DNA of 64,000 nt, from assembly GCA_019636495.1 (NCBI GenBank), contig JAHBXL010000015.1:60220-124219 (forward strand). The letters run 5' to 3'. Below are positions 32,403-40,186 of the stretch, one piece after another (positions within the stretch are counted from its first letter, which is position 1; each line of letters begins with the position of its first letter). Below the pieces are notes generated by a model, which worked only from the letters and a program-made list of their open reading frames with translations, ran no database searches and was not told the DNA's origin. Source of the DNA: Phycisphaeraceae bacterium (GTDB lineage: Bacteria > Planctomycetota > Phycisphaerae > Phycisphaerales > UBA1924). The translations under genes and the position numbers were made by a program.

Positions 32403-32536
32403 GGGTGCCTCACTCCAACCCCACGGCATGCACTGCAGAACTCTCGGATCACACATCCCATTGCCGAGAACCGGCGCTGGGCCCGGGGTCTTCATGGACC
32501 CGGCACTCCTGATACGCATCTCACGTCCAACAGGAT

Positions 32537-32558
32537 GCCTGAAACTTGTGTTTCAGGC
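32537..32558. promoter_or_regulatory. 22-bp palindrome, operator- or hairpin-like
   Basis: GCCTGAAAC (32537-32545), loop TTGT, GTTTCAGGC (32550-32558); nine matched bases per arm. It sits about 135 bp upstream of the sigma start and 190 bp upstream of the plus-strand gene. Confidence 0.5.
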
Positions 32559-32686
32559 AAGGGTTGACCCGATCCTGACCATCGCTTCGCGACGTAGAAG
32601 CGGAGTTCGTGGCGTTCCAAGGACGTCCCATAACCAACGACCCCCCTGTCTAGGCGATTCTCCCGCAGATGTCCAGCGTGGTCCGG

Positions 32687-32715
32687 TTGCAACGGCGGCG
32701 CAACTCTGGTAAAGT
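32687..32715 (+). promoter_or_regulatory. Candidate sigma-70 promoter for the prepilin-like gene
   Basis: -35 TTGCAA (32687-32692), 17-base spacer, extended -10 TGG-TAAAGT (hexamer 32710-32715). Each hexamer matches four of six consensus bases. Predicted start of transcription near 32722, 28 bases before GTG 32750. Confidence 0.45.
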
Positions 32716-32749
32716 TTGAGTTGGCAAGGCGGTTCTGGCGGAGGACGGC

Positions 32750-33505
32750 GTGCTGGTGATCCAGACCTGTCAAACCCGATTGGCTCGGCCACAAAGGGCT
32801 TGGTCGGTGCGCGCAGCGCGCGGCTTCACGCTGGTGGACGTCTTCACGTCGATCGCCGTGATCATGGTCCTGATCGCGATACTGTTGCCGAGCCTCACGA
32901 CCGTTCGAGAGACTGCACGGCGAGTCGTCTGCGGGTCCAATGTCCGGCAGATCGGTCTGGGCCTTGCCATGTACGCAGATGATTACGACGGGTTCCTTCC
33001 GCCGAGCAGATTCTCGGTGGGTCAGCCGCCGCAGCACCACCGCACCGTGCAGGTGCGAGCCACGACACCGGCCCTGGCGCTGGGACTGGCCCAGTGGGAC
33101 GGCATGGGTGTGCTGTTCAACTCCGACTACCTCACTGCCCCCGGAGTGTTCTACTGCCCATCGCATCACGGCGAACACCCGTACGCTGCCAACCTCTCGC
33201 AGTGGTTCTCGGCCAATGATGAGGTGATCTGCAACTACCAGTTCCGCGCGAGTTCAGACCCCTTCTACTCGCTGGCCGGGGAACGCGCGCTGGTTTCCGA
33301 TTCGTTGCGGTCGCAATCGGACTTCAACCACACCGTCGGGTGCAACTTCATGCGGGCCGACCTGAGCGCGACGTGGTACACGGATTCGGTCGGCCGCATT
33401 CTGTCGATACTGCCCGCGACACCGAATGCCGCGGGCGCGTCCGACGACGTGCTCGACGCGTGGGATTTCCTCGACGGCATCGATTCAACCGGCCAGCCAC
33501 GCTGA
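32750..33505 (+). CDS. Prepilin-like protein with Asp at position 5
   Basis: A 251-residue pseudopilin-like protein, second of its kind in the window. The leader is unusually long (about 25 residues), then R-G-F-T-L-V-D-V and a hydrophobic helix. The mature residue 5, normally Glu and needed for methylation and assembly, is Asp here. The globular domain has the family's G-S-N-V-R-Q-I-G-L-G-L-A-M-Y-A-D-D and a Y-C-P-S-H-H-G segment, typical for planctomycete members. GTG 32750 has GGAGGA six bases before it. It lacks a neighbour of the secretion system. Possibly a minor or non-assembling pseudopilin. Confidence 0.8.
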   Translation: MLVIQTCQTRLARPQRAWSVRAARGFTLVDVFTSIAVIMVLIAILLPSLTTVRETARRVVCGSNVRQIGLGLAMYADDYDGFLPPSRFSVGQPPQHHRTVQVRATTPALALGLAQWDGMGVLFNSDYLTAPGVFYCPSHHGEHPYAANLSQWFSANDEVICNYQFRASSDPFYSLAGERALVSDSLRSQSDFNHTVGCNFMRADLSATWYTDSVGRILSILPATPNAAGASDDVLDAWDFLDGIDSTGQPR

Positions 33506-33615
33506 TCGGCCTTTGGGCTGTTCGCGGAACCTCGCCCGCGCGACCCGATACAACCGCCGGACCTTCGCCAATCGCACACCGTGCCCGGGCGGCGTCGTCA
33601 ACGGCCGGATATTCG

Positions 33616-34650
33616 ATGCTCAACCACCGCTCACGTTTTCGTGGCCTTGGCACCGCACTGGCGGGTGCTCTGATGTTCGCCACGGTTGCGCACGCCCAGA
33701 TCGTTCCAGCGCGCATGTTCTGCCCGGCTGATGGCCCGATTCCCGTGCGCATCGATGAGCCGCGAGACGGTGGTGTGCCGCGGCCGCCCGCGGAACTCCC
33801 CGAGCCCGTGCCGATGGAAGTCGAACTGATCCGCGCATCGAGCGGCGAAGTGATCGACCGGCGCGCCGTCCTGCCGGGCGAGGCCGATGCCGCCGCGCTC
33901 TTCCCGCGGATCTGGTCCGATCGAGAACACGGCGCGCTCTATCTGCAACTGCGCGCCGCCGGTCGGCGCGTGGGTTCGCCGCTGGTTCTCACGGCGATGC
34001 TTGCTTCGCCGCCGTACGCCCCTCGCACCGACCGATCGGGCGCGCCGATGTTCCCGCCGCCGGACCGCCGCAGCCCCGTGTACTGCGGCGTGCGAGTCGA
34101 GCCGCTCCGCCACCTCGTGTTCGAGACCACACGGGGCCAGATGCGCTTCGCCCTGCGGCCCGATGCCGCGCCGGCCACGGTCTGGTTCTTCTCGCGGCTT
34201 GTCGAAGGCGGGCTCTACGACGGCACGCCGTTCCATACCGTCGCATCGCTGCGACCGGGCGCCGAGCCCGACTTCGTGCAGGGCGGCGACCCGACCGGTA
34301 CCGGCAAGGGCGGCGCGGGCATGATGATCGACCTCGAAGAGAGCCCGCTGCCGCACACGTTCGGCACGCTCTCGATGGCCCGGGCGGCCGATCCCAACTC
34401 GGCCTCGTCGCAGTTCTTCATCTGCACCGGCGGTCCCGCCGCGGCGACACTCAACAATCGCTACGCCGTTTTCGCGCAACTCGTCGGCGGCGCCGAGACG
34501 CTTCGCGCGCTGGCCGCCAGCCCGGTCGGCCCGGACAACCGCACGATCGACCCGCCCCGGATCATCGCCGCGAGTCTGGTCGATGCGCCGCCATTTGGCG
34601 AGGGACCGCCGCCCGCGCGTGACCCATTGGGCGAGCGGCCATCGCGTTGA
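33616..34650 (+). CDS. Exported cyclophilin-type peptidyl-prolyl isomerase
   Basis: A 344-residue protein with a signal peptide (residues 1-28, ending A-H-A). The C-terminal half is a cyclophilin domain: T-T-R-G-Q-M-R-F-A-L, F-V-Q-G-G-D-P-T-G-T-G and S-S-Q-F-F-I. The catalytic Arg equivalent appears as F-H-T-V-A rather than F-H-R-V, so the usual F-H-R motif is changed to F-H-T and activity may be weak. The N-terminal half is unrecognised. It should fold proteins outside the cytoplasm. ATG 33616 was chosen where the signal peptide starts. It converges with a small lipoprotein gene 31 bp away. Confidence 0.83.
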   Translation: MLNHRSRFRGLGTALAGALMFATVAHAQIVPARMFCPADGPIPVRIDEPRDGGVPRPPAELPEPVPMEVELIRASSGEVIDRRAVLPGEADAAALFPRIWSDREHGALYLQLRAAGRRVGSPLVLTAMLASPPYAPRTDRSGAPMFPPPDRRSPVYCGVRVEPLRHLVFETTRGQMRFALRPDAAPATVWFFSRLVEGGLYDGTPFHTVASLRPGAEPDFVQGGDPTGTGKGGAGMMIDLEESPLPHTFGTLSMARAADPNSASSQFFICTGGPAAATLNNRYAVFAQLVGGAETLRALAASPVGPDNRTIDPPRIIAASLVDAPPFGEGPPPARDPLGERPSR

Positions 34651-34681
34651 TGCCCGGGACGCAGGCGGAACGGGTGGCGGA

Positions 34682-34921
34682 TCAGTCGCGCGGTTCGAGC
34701 CGTCCGCGCAGGTTGGGCTGGCGGCGGCCGAACGCATCCTCGACGTATTGCGGCGCGTGCCGGCTGCGCACCGCGTCGTAACGGTCGAACGGAGACCGTT
34801 CATCCTTGGGCGAGAGCAGGGGGCGCGAGCACCCGAGAACGCCCACGAGCGTGATCGCGGCGGCGCAGCATCCGCACGCGCGGGCGAGTGCTTCAGTGGC
34901 TCTGTGCGGGCGGGTCGCCAT
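34682..34921 (-). CDS. Small lipoprotein
   Basis: A 79-residue protein with a hydrophobic leader ending V-G-V-L-G-C, a lipobox, and a short polar tail of about 50 residues (D-R-Y-D-A-V-R-S-R-H, then Y-V-E-D-A-F-G-R-R). Lipid anchoring is likely; function unknown. It is the last gene of a minus-strand run (two thioredoxin-fold proteins, trmL, this gene), 20 bp after trmL. Confidence 0.6.
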   Translation of the reverse strand: MATRPHRATEALARACGCCAAAITLVGVLGCSRPLLSPKDERSPFDRYDAVRSRHAPQYVEDAFGRRQPNLRGRLEPRD

Positions 34922-34941
34922 GCTTGCGAAGTGTACCGGCG

Positions 34942-35460
34942 TCAATGCCGCAGGGGCGCGGCGATCAGCCGGCCCCGATCGTCCAGCCGCGCATCGCCGC
35001 GAGCGACCAGTTGCCGGAGTCCCTCGTACACCGCGGCGCACACGGCCGTGGCGAGGTTGAGCGACCGCTCATCGGGGACCATCGGCAACGCGAGCAGCCG
35101 CCCGGGATAGTGCACAAGGACCGACGAGGGCAGACCACGGGTCTCCTTGCCGAACAGCAGGTGATCGCCGCGGCGGAAGTCCGCATCCCATGCGGGCCGG
35201 GTCGCCTTGGTGGAGAAGACCCACGTCCGCGCGCCGGGGTGGCACGAGCGGTAGTCATCGAACGTGGCGTGCTCGATGGGCCGCAACCGAGGCCAATAGT
35301 CGAGCCCCGCGCGGCGGCAGGCCTTTTCCGAGGTGTCGAACCCCAGCGGGTGCACAAGGTGCAGCGCACAGCCGCAGGCGATGCACGTCCGCCCGATGTT
35401 CCCGGTGTTGTTCGGGATCTCGGGCTCGTGAAGGACGATGTGAAACAGCGGGTCGCTCAG
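34942..35460 (-). CDS. trmL: tRNA (cytidine/uridine-34-2'-O)-methyltransferase
   Basis: SPOUT-family enzyme that methylates the wobble ribose of tRNA-Leu in E. coli. Seen: F-H-I-V-L-H-E-P-E-I-P-N-N-T-G-N-I-G-R near the N-terminus and the late L-P-M-V-P-D-E-R-S-L-N-L-A-T-A-V knot with SAM-binding residues. Length 172, near the usual 155-165. No ATG or GTG fits the family start; the reading frame begins at CTG 35460, whose last two bases form the TGA stop of the upstream gene (CTGA overlap), with GGAG eight bases before. This is probably a translationally coupled CTG start. Extension to an upstream start would add unrelated residues. Confidence 0.88.
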   Translation of the reverse strand: MSDPLFHIVLHEPEIPNNTGNIGRTCIACGCALHLVHPLGFDTSEKACRRAGLDYWPRLRPIEHATFDDYRSCHPGARTWVFSTKATRPAWDADFRRGDHLLFGKETRGLPSSVLVHYPGRLLALPMVPDERSLNLATAVCAAVYEGLRQLVARGDARLDDRGRLIAAPLRH

Positions 35461-36596
35461 CCCCGCTTCTCCGCCGCTCGACGCGCGGCCACGCCCGGGT
35501 CCGAAGCGATCACGGACTTCACGGTGTCGGCGAACTTTCCGTCGTGCGGGTTGCCCTGCCACCGGATCACGCCGTCGGAGGACAGAATGACCACGTGCGG
35601 GATGCCGCGGACCGACATCGCGTTGCTCAGCCGACGGTTCAGGTCCAGCGCCTGCGGGTAGCCGTGGCTCTTCTTGTCAAGGAACTGTTTGACGGTCCCC
35701 TCGGCCTCGTTGCTCAGGCCCAGAATGACCACATCGCTCTGGAGTTCCTTCTGGAGCGCCTCGAGTTTGGGCATCGCGGCGATGCACGGGCCGCACCAGG
35801 TGGCCCAGAAGTCGATCACCGTGACCTTGCCCTCGCGGTCGGGCTTGTCGGTCAGGTACTTCTCCTGCCCGAGCCCGCCCCCGGGCAGCGGCTTGCCCTG
35901 GAAGTTCCCAGCGCTCAGTTGACCTGTGTTGTGGGCCGGCCACTTGGCCGAGGCATAGGCGGACGCGGGCGGCGGGGTGTACCTGCCGCGGCCCTTGCTC
36001 GCTGTCGGCGCGGGCTTGGCTTCCTTCGATGCGGCAGCCGCGGCCAGAGCCTGCTCGGGGGTCTCGGCGACCAGCATTGCCGCGGCGGGCTCGAGGCCCT
36101 CGGTCATCACGTCGGCGAACCGCATGTTCCCGGCGCGATCGATGAAGAACACGTCCGGGTGTGCATCGCCGCCAAGGTCCTTGAGGAACTCGCCGGTGTT
36201 GTCGTGCGCGGTGGCGAAGTTGACCTTGGCCGATCCGGCCATCTGAGCCGCCTTGTCCCAGCCGTTCTTGTCGTGCACCCCGACGACGACCAGGCCCTGC
36301 GAGGCGTACTTCTCGTGCGCCTGCTGCGCGGCGAGGAGCGCACGGGGCGAGGCGTTGTTCCAACTCGCCCAGGTGACGATGCACACGACCTTGTTCTTGA
36401 GCGCATCGGCCGTGAGCGGCGCGGTACCCTGCCAGGGGTTCAGTTTGCGCCATTGCGCGTGGTCGAACGCGGTGAAGTGCATCGCGTCCATCTTGTCGCG
36501 GTGAGCGCCCCGCCCCTCGAGGCGGACCTCCTGCGACAGCGCGGACGCTGCAAAGCCGAGCGAAGCGGCGAGAACGGCGATCAGAGTGCGGTTCAT
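35457..36596 (-). CDS. Double thioredoxin-fold protein, C-terminal domain active
   Basis: An exported protein of 379 residues (signal peptide ends near residue 22). It contains two thioredoxin-like domains. The first (about 60-170) has W-A-S-W-N-N-A-S where the CXXC should be. The second (about 255-365) has W-A-T-W-C-G-P-C with Cys268 and Cys271, as in TlpA/ResA-type thiol-disulfide reductases. A Pro/Ala/Lys linker joins them. A tandem paralogue with no CXXC lies immediately upstream. Likely extracytoplasmic disulfide handling. Its stop overlaps the start of trmL. Confidence 0.85.
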   Translation of the reverse strand: MNRTLIAVLAASLGFAASALSQEVRLEGRGAHRDKMDAMHFTAFDHAQWRKLNPWQGTAPLTADALKNKVVCIVTWASWNNASPRALLAAQQAHEKYASQGLVVVGVHDKNGWDKAAQMAGSAKVNFATAHDNTGEFLKDLGGDAHPDVFFIDRAGNMRFADVMTEGLEPAAAMLVAETPEQALAAAAASKEAKPAPTASKGRGRYTPPPASAYASAKWPAHNTGQLSAGNFQGKPLPGGGLGQEKYLTDKPDREGKVTVIDFWATWCGPCIAAMPKLEALQKELQSDVVILGLSNEAEGTVKQFLDKKSHGYPQALDLNRRLSNAMSVRGIPHVVILSSDGVIRWQGNPHDGKFADTVKSVIASDPGVAARRAAEKRG

Positions 36597-36620
36597 GTGG
36601 GCGGTCCTTGTGTGGGCGAA

Positions 36621-37931
36621 TCAGCGGTTCGTGCTGCCGCTCTTGGCCGCGGCGTCCTCGGCCTTGCGGCGGGCCTGCACACCGGGGTCGATGTTGATCA
36701 GATTGCGGATCATCGCGTGGTAGTTGTCCGTGTTCGGATGGCCGAGGTAGCGCATCGAACCATCGGAACTCATGATGAACGTCGCGGCCATCTCCTCGCC
36801 CACCGGGCGGAAGATGGGGATCGCGCCGTTCTGGAACACGTCAGACGTCACGCGGCCTACGACGATCGGGTGGTTGGCCTGCCGGTTCTGCTTGATCGAT
36901 GCGACGATCGTCGCGATGCGCCGCTCAAGGTCGGCCTTGTCGCGCGGATCGATCTCGACCTGCTGCTGGTTGTCGCCCTCGTAACTCCCGAGCGAGCCGA
37001 TGACCACCACATCGCGCACGTACAGGTCCTGGATGCGGTTCATGTCGCGGATGATGTTGATCGTGTCCCGTCGGCGCGGGTCCATCATGTACACGATCAC
37101 CAGTTTGCCTTTGGTGTTCGGCACGCCGGTGGTCCACCCGTCCTCCGGCAGTCCGACCTTCGGCCCGTCCTTGTTGATCCGGTCGATCAGGTTGTCGATC
37201 TCCGTCAACCCCTGGATGTTGAACTTGGCGATCCGGGGCCAGCGCACCGCGGCATAGGCCTCGGGGGCCGGCTCCTCAAAGTCCACGGTCGGTGCGTCGC
37301 CGGGCTTCACACGCCCGTGAACATCGCGGAAGCGCCGCGCCTCGCGCTCCTCCGCCGCCTTGCGAGCGTTGATCGCCGCGAGCGTGCCCGCGGCCTTCTC
37401 GGGAGTTTCGGCCAGCAGTTCGGCCACGGCCGCGTCCACCGAGTCGGTGTCCACATCGGCGTAGCGCATGTTCCCCGCGCGGTCGATGATGTAGAAGTCC
37501 GGGTCCTGGTCAACCTTGAGCGCCTGCCGGAACTTGCCGTTGGCATCCGCCGCCCAAGCGAAGGTCAAGCCGAGTTGCTGCGCCGCCGGAGCGCCCGAGG
37601 CGAAGTTCTGCGGGTGGTGCACACCGACCACCACGAGGCCCTTCTCGCCCAGCCGCGTGCTGAGCGACTGCGCCTTGCGCATCGCCCCGTGAGACTGCCG
37701 GTACCAGCCGGACCACGTCACGATTAGCACCACCTTGTCCTTGGTGCTTTCAGCGGTCGGCGCCGTGCCGGTCCACTCGCTCAGTTCGCCCCACAGCGCG
37801 TGGTCAAACGGCGTGTAGTGCATCTCGTCGAGTTGCTTGCGGCGCTCGCCGCTGCCCTCCAACTTCACCTGCGCCAGCGCGGGGGCGCCAAGGGCCAGCA
37901 AGGCGGCGGCAACAATCGCGGCGGTCTTCAT
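36621..37931 (-). CDS. Double thioredoxin-fold paralogue without CXXC
   Basis: A 436-residue exported protein (leader ends A-L-A) clearly related to the next gene: shared H-Y/F-T-P/A-F-D-H-A, the W-x-G-T-A-P segment, V-V-V-G-V-H and D-R-A-G-N-M-R-Y/F-A-D-V. In the first domain the active site is W-S-G-W-Y-R-Q-S, and no CXXC occurs elsewhere; in fact I see no Cys in the mature protein. The second half diverges and keeps only the ending D-P-G-V-x-A-R-R. Thus it likely has a binding or structural role. First gene of the four-gene operon; a promoter and palindrome lie upstream. Confidence 0.75.
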   Translation of the reverse strand: MKTAAIVAAALLALGAPALAQVKLEGSGERRKQLDEMHYTPFDHALWGELSEWTGTAPTAESTKDKVVLIVTWSGWYRQSHGAMRKAQSLSTRLGEKGLVVVGVHHPQNFASGAPAAQQLGLTFAWAADANGKFRQALKVDQDPDFYIIDRAGNMRYADVDTDSVDAAVAELLAETPEKAAGTLAAINARKAAEEREARRFRDVHGRVKPGDAPTVDFEEPAPEAYAAVRWPRIAKFNIQGLTEIDNLIDRINKDGPKVGLPEDGWTTGVPNTKGKLVIVYMMDPRRRDTINIIRDMNRIQDLYVRDVVVIGSLGSYEGDNQQQVEIDPRDKADLERRIATIVASIKQNRQANHPIVVGRVTSDVFQNGAIPIFRPVGEEMAATFIMSSDGSMRYLGHPNTDNYHAMIRNLINIDPGVQARRKAEDAAAKSGSTNR

Positions 37932-37984
37932 TCGGTGCTCCGATTCGCTTCCGGCCGCGAACGCGGCCTCGTCTCAGGACAACC

Positions 37985-38006
37985 CCTGTCCGACAGGCAC
38001 ATTATG
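37985..38006 (-). promoter_or_regulatory. Candidate promoter with overlapping palindrome
   Basis: Minus-strand CATAAT (38001-38006) fits a -10 box about 70 bases before ATG 37931; no clear -35. The palindrome CCTGTC-C-GACAGG (37985-37997) overlaps the expected transcription start, where a repressor could bind. Operator function is inference. Confidence 0.4.
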
Positions 38007-38118
38007 GCCGCAACCGGCCCCGTTGAACAGAGCATGGGCCGGAACGGACCTCACTTTGTACCGTTCGACGCTCCCCGCGCGGCGGGTTCCCGGTTTGGAG
38101 GGGCTGGGGCGGGCGGTT

Positions 38119-39189
38119 TCAGGCGGCGCGTGCCAGCCCCGGCCGGGGGCCCAGGTCTTCGACCAGCACGGCAAGGTGGGCGGAGTTCGCGGCCGCATCC
38201 GCCGCCGCCGGGCCCTGGTCCAGTTTGAACCGCCGATGCGCGAGCGGGTCAACATCGATCTGGCCGGTGGCCAGCAGGTCGATGGCGGCCGGAAGCGGCC
38301 CGTCGCGGCTGCCGATGATCCGGAGTTCGTTGGTGACCACCGGCGTCAGGTCCAGCGACTCGGACCACCCCGCCGCGTCCGTGGGGAATGGCCGTCCCGC
38401 CGGGAACGGCGCATCGGCCAGCACGCTCTTGAGCATGATGACGGCCCGGGGACGGGCCAACTGCATGGCCAGCCGCAGGCCGGTGGCCGAGCCGGTGCAG
38501 TCCACGACCGCATCCTGATCCTGGCGTCGTCCGGGCTCGTCGGTCGGACGGTGCTTGATGCCCCATTGCTCGCAAAGGCGCGCGGCGTTTGCGTCGGCCG
38601 AGAGCACGCGTACCGACCGGTTCTGTCGCGCCAGCGCCTGCGCCGTCAGCAACGCAAGCGGTGAATCACCCAGCACGCTCACGTACTGCCGGTTCTCCGC
38701 GCGGAGCATGTTGGCCGTGTGCGCCGCCGCGGCGACAATGGGCGCGAAAACAGCCCGGTCGTCGTCGAGCGAGTCCGGCAGTGGATGCAGGTTGGCGACG
38801 GGCATGGCGACAAGTTCGGCGCACGCGCCATCGCGGCCCCACAGCCCGGGAACCTGGCGCGTCCGACAGTGCGACGACAGGCCGGAGCGGCACATGTCGC
38901 ACTGTCCGCAGGCGACCACCGGCGATGCGACCACGCGCCGGCCGACGAGCGAACGACGCGACGCCAGCGCGTTGCTCGAATCCGCGGGCAGATTGACCGA
39001 CCGCACAACGCCGACGAACAGGTGTCCGAGCGTTCCGACAAACGGCACGCCGCGACCGATTCCCTGTACATCCGCGGGTGTCAGGAGCACGCGCGATGGT
39101 TGAACAAGCGCTTCGCCAGGGGGCGGTTCAGGGGTCGCCGCGTCGGCGACGAGTCGAAGGGTCTGGCCATCGGATCGCAGTGCGCGCAC
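38119..39189 (-). CDS. MDR-family alcohol dehydrogenase-like protein
   Basis: A 356-residue medium-chain dehydrogenase. The structural zinc loop is intact: C-G-Q-C-D-M-C-R-S-G-L-S-S-H-C at about 108-122. The Rossmann part has V-S-V-L-G-D-S-P-L-A-L-L-T-A-Q-A-L-A. The catalytic zinc site looks altered: where relatives have C-G-T-D and G-H-E, this protein has P-A-D-V and G-H-L, so the Cys and Glu ligands are missing. The start is GTG 39189 with CGGAGC before it. Function probably changed, perhaps a non-zinc MDR. A (GGGGGT)n tract lies in its 5' region. Confidence 0.8.
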   Translation of the reverse strand: MRALRSDGQTLRLVADAATPEPPPGEALVQPSRVLLTPADVQGIGRGVPFVGTLGHLFVGVVRSVNLPADSSNALASRRSLVGRRVVASPVVACGQCDMCRSGLSSHCRTRQVPGLWGRDGACAELVAMPVANLHPLPDSLDDDRAVFAPIVAAAAHTANMLRAENRQYVSVLGDSPLALLTAQALARQNRSVRVLSADANAARLCEQWGIKHRPTDEPGRRQDQDAVVDCTGSATGLRLAMQLARPRAVIMLKSVLADAPFPAGRPFPTDAAGWSESLDLTPVVTNELRIIGSRDGPLPAAIDLLATGQIDVDPLAHRRFKLDQGPAAADAAANSAHLAVLVEDLGPRPGLARAA

Positions 39190-39321
39190 GTTGAACGCTC
39201 CGAACAGGTCGGGTGGGTACGGGGTCTTCGGCGATTTTCGGACCCCGCTGAAGGCCCATCGGCCGGGTTCCGCCGCCGCAACAGCGCACGTGCACCGCGC
39301 GGCGGCGATTGGTGCAGAGCA

Positions 39322-39364
39322 GGGGGTGGGGGTGGGGGTGGGGGTGGGGGTGGGGGTGGGGGGG
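39322..39364. repeat. (GGGGGT)n microsatellite
   Basis: Six to seven runs of five G separated by single T, ending in a longer G run, directly after the stop codon of the HEAT-repeat gene. Plus-strand G-runs could form a G-quadruplex; the minus-strand transcript would be C-rich. Confidence 0.9.
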
Positions 39365-40186
39365 TCAGCCCGGCATCCCGTGCGGACGGCCGGCGACCTC
39401 ATTGGGCACCGGCGGGGTGAACGGCAGATAGTCCAACCAGCGCTTGTCCCGGTTGAACACCGGGTAGAGATACTCGCGCCGGCCGGCGAAGGGTTCGCGG
39501 GTCTGCTGGGCCCACGCGGTCCACTCGCGCCGGTCCTCGTCGGCGCCTTCGCGCCCGGTGAGCGTGACCAACGAGTCGTGCGCGTTGGCGACCACGACCA
39601 GGCTGTCGTCGGCCAGCGCGGCGATGAGCGCATCCAGGACGCGCGGCTCGGCGTACTGCCCGAGCGCGCAGGCCGCCTCGGCGCGGATCGAAGGCTCGGG
39701 CTCCGAGTTGGGCCTGAGCAGTTGCATCAACCGTGTGACGACCCGCGGGTTGTGCAGGCGCTGCAGCGCTCGCACGGCCTCGAACCGCACAGGCACGTGC
39801 GCATCGGCGGTCAGCGGGAGCAGGTGTTCGGCATCCTCGCTGCCGCCGTGCAGGCCTAGCGCGCGGGCCGAGACCGCCCGGACCAGCGGGCCCTCATCGG
39901 ACAGGTGCTGACGATAGATCTTGAGATAGGGCTCTCCGCCGCCGAAGGGCGCGTTGGCCAGCAGCAGCGTGCCGCGTGCTCGCTTGTCGGCGTCGTACGG
40001 GTCCACCGACCACCTCGCCGCGTCGATCGGCGAGGTCTGCGAGAAGATGGGAGCAAGGATACTCTCGCTCTCGGCCATCTGCCGGCGCGCATCGGGGTCG
40101 ATGCATCCGGTGCCGCACATCGCCGCGGCAAAGAGCGCCGCAGCGCGCCAGGAGTCCGGGATGAACCATCTACGCAGTCGCTCCAT
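39365..40186 (-). CDS. HEAT-repeat lipoprotein
   Basis: A 273-residue protein. The N-terminal helix ends in C-G-T-G-C, a plausible lipobox. Three or more HEAT/PBS-lyase-type repeats follow at about 90-215: V-R-A-V-S-A-R-A-L-G-L-H-G-G, V-R-F-E-A-V-R-A-L-Q-R-L and I-R-A-E-A-A-C-A-L-G-Q-Y. Such helical repeats bind proteins. The C-terminus is rich in aromatic residues. Function unknown. Its start region overlaps by 26 bp the divergent gene at 40161. Confidence 0.75.
   Translation of the reverse strand: MERLRRWFIPDSWRAAALFAAAMCGTGCIDPDARRQMAESESILAPIFSQTSPIDAARWSVDPYDADKRARGTLLLANAPFGGGEPYLKIYRQHLSDEGPLVRAVSARALGLHGGSEDAEHLLPLTADAHVPVRFEAVRALQRLHNPRVVTRLMQLLRPNSEPEPSIRAEAACALGQYAEPRVLDALIAALADDSLVVVANAHDSLVTLTGREGADEDRREWTAWAQQTREPFAGRREYLYPVFNRDKRWLDYLPFTPPVPNEVAGRPHGMPG

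Larger units (their letters stand above)
32403..32749. other. Divergent regulatory region between sigma factor and prepilin-like genes
   Basis: No gene fits. The 347 bases hold a 22-bp perfect palindrome (32537-32558), a -35/-10 pair for the plus-strand gene (32687-32715) and its ribosome site GGAGGA. The minus-strand promoter of the sigma operon was not located, although GAAAC inside the palindrome resembles an ECF -35. Confidence 0.5.
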
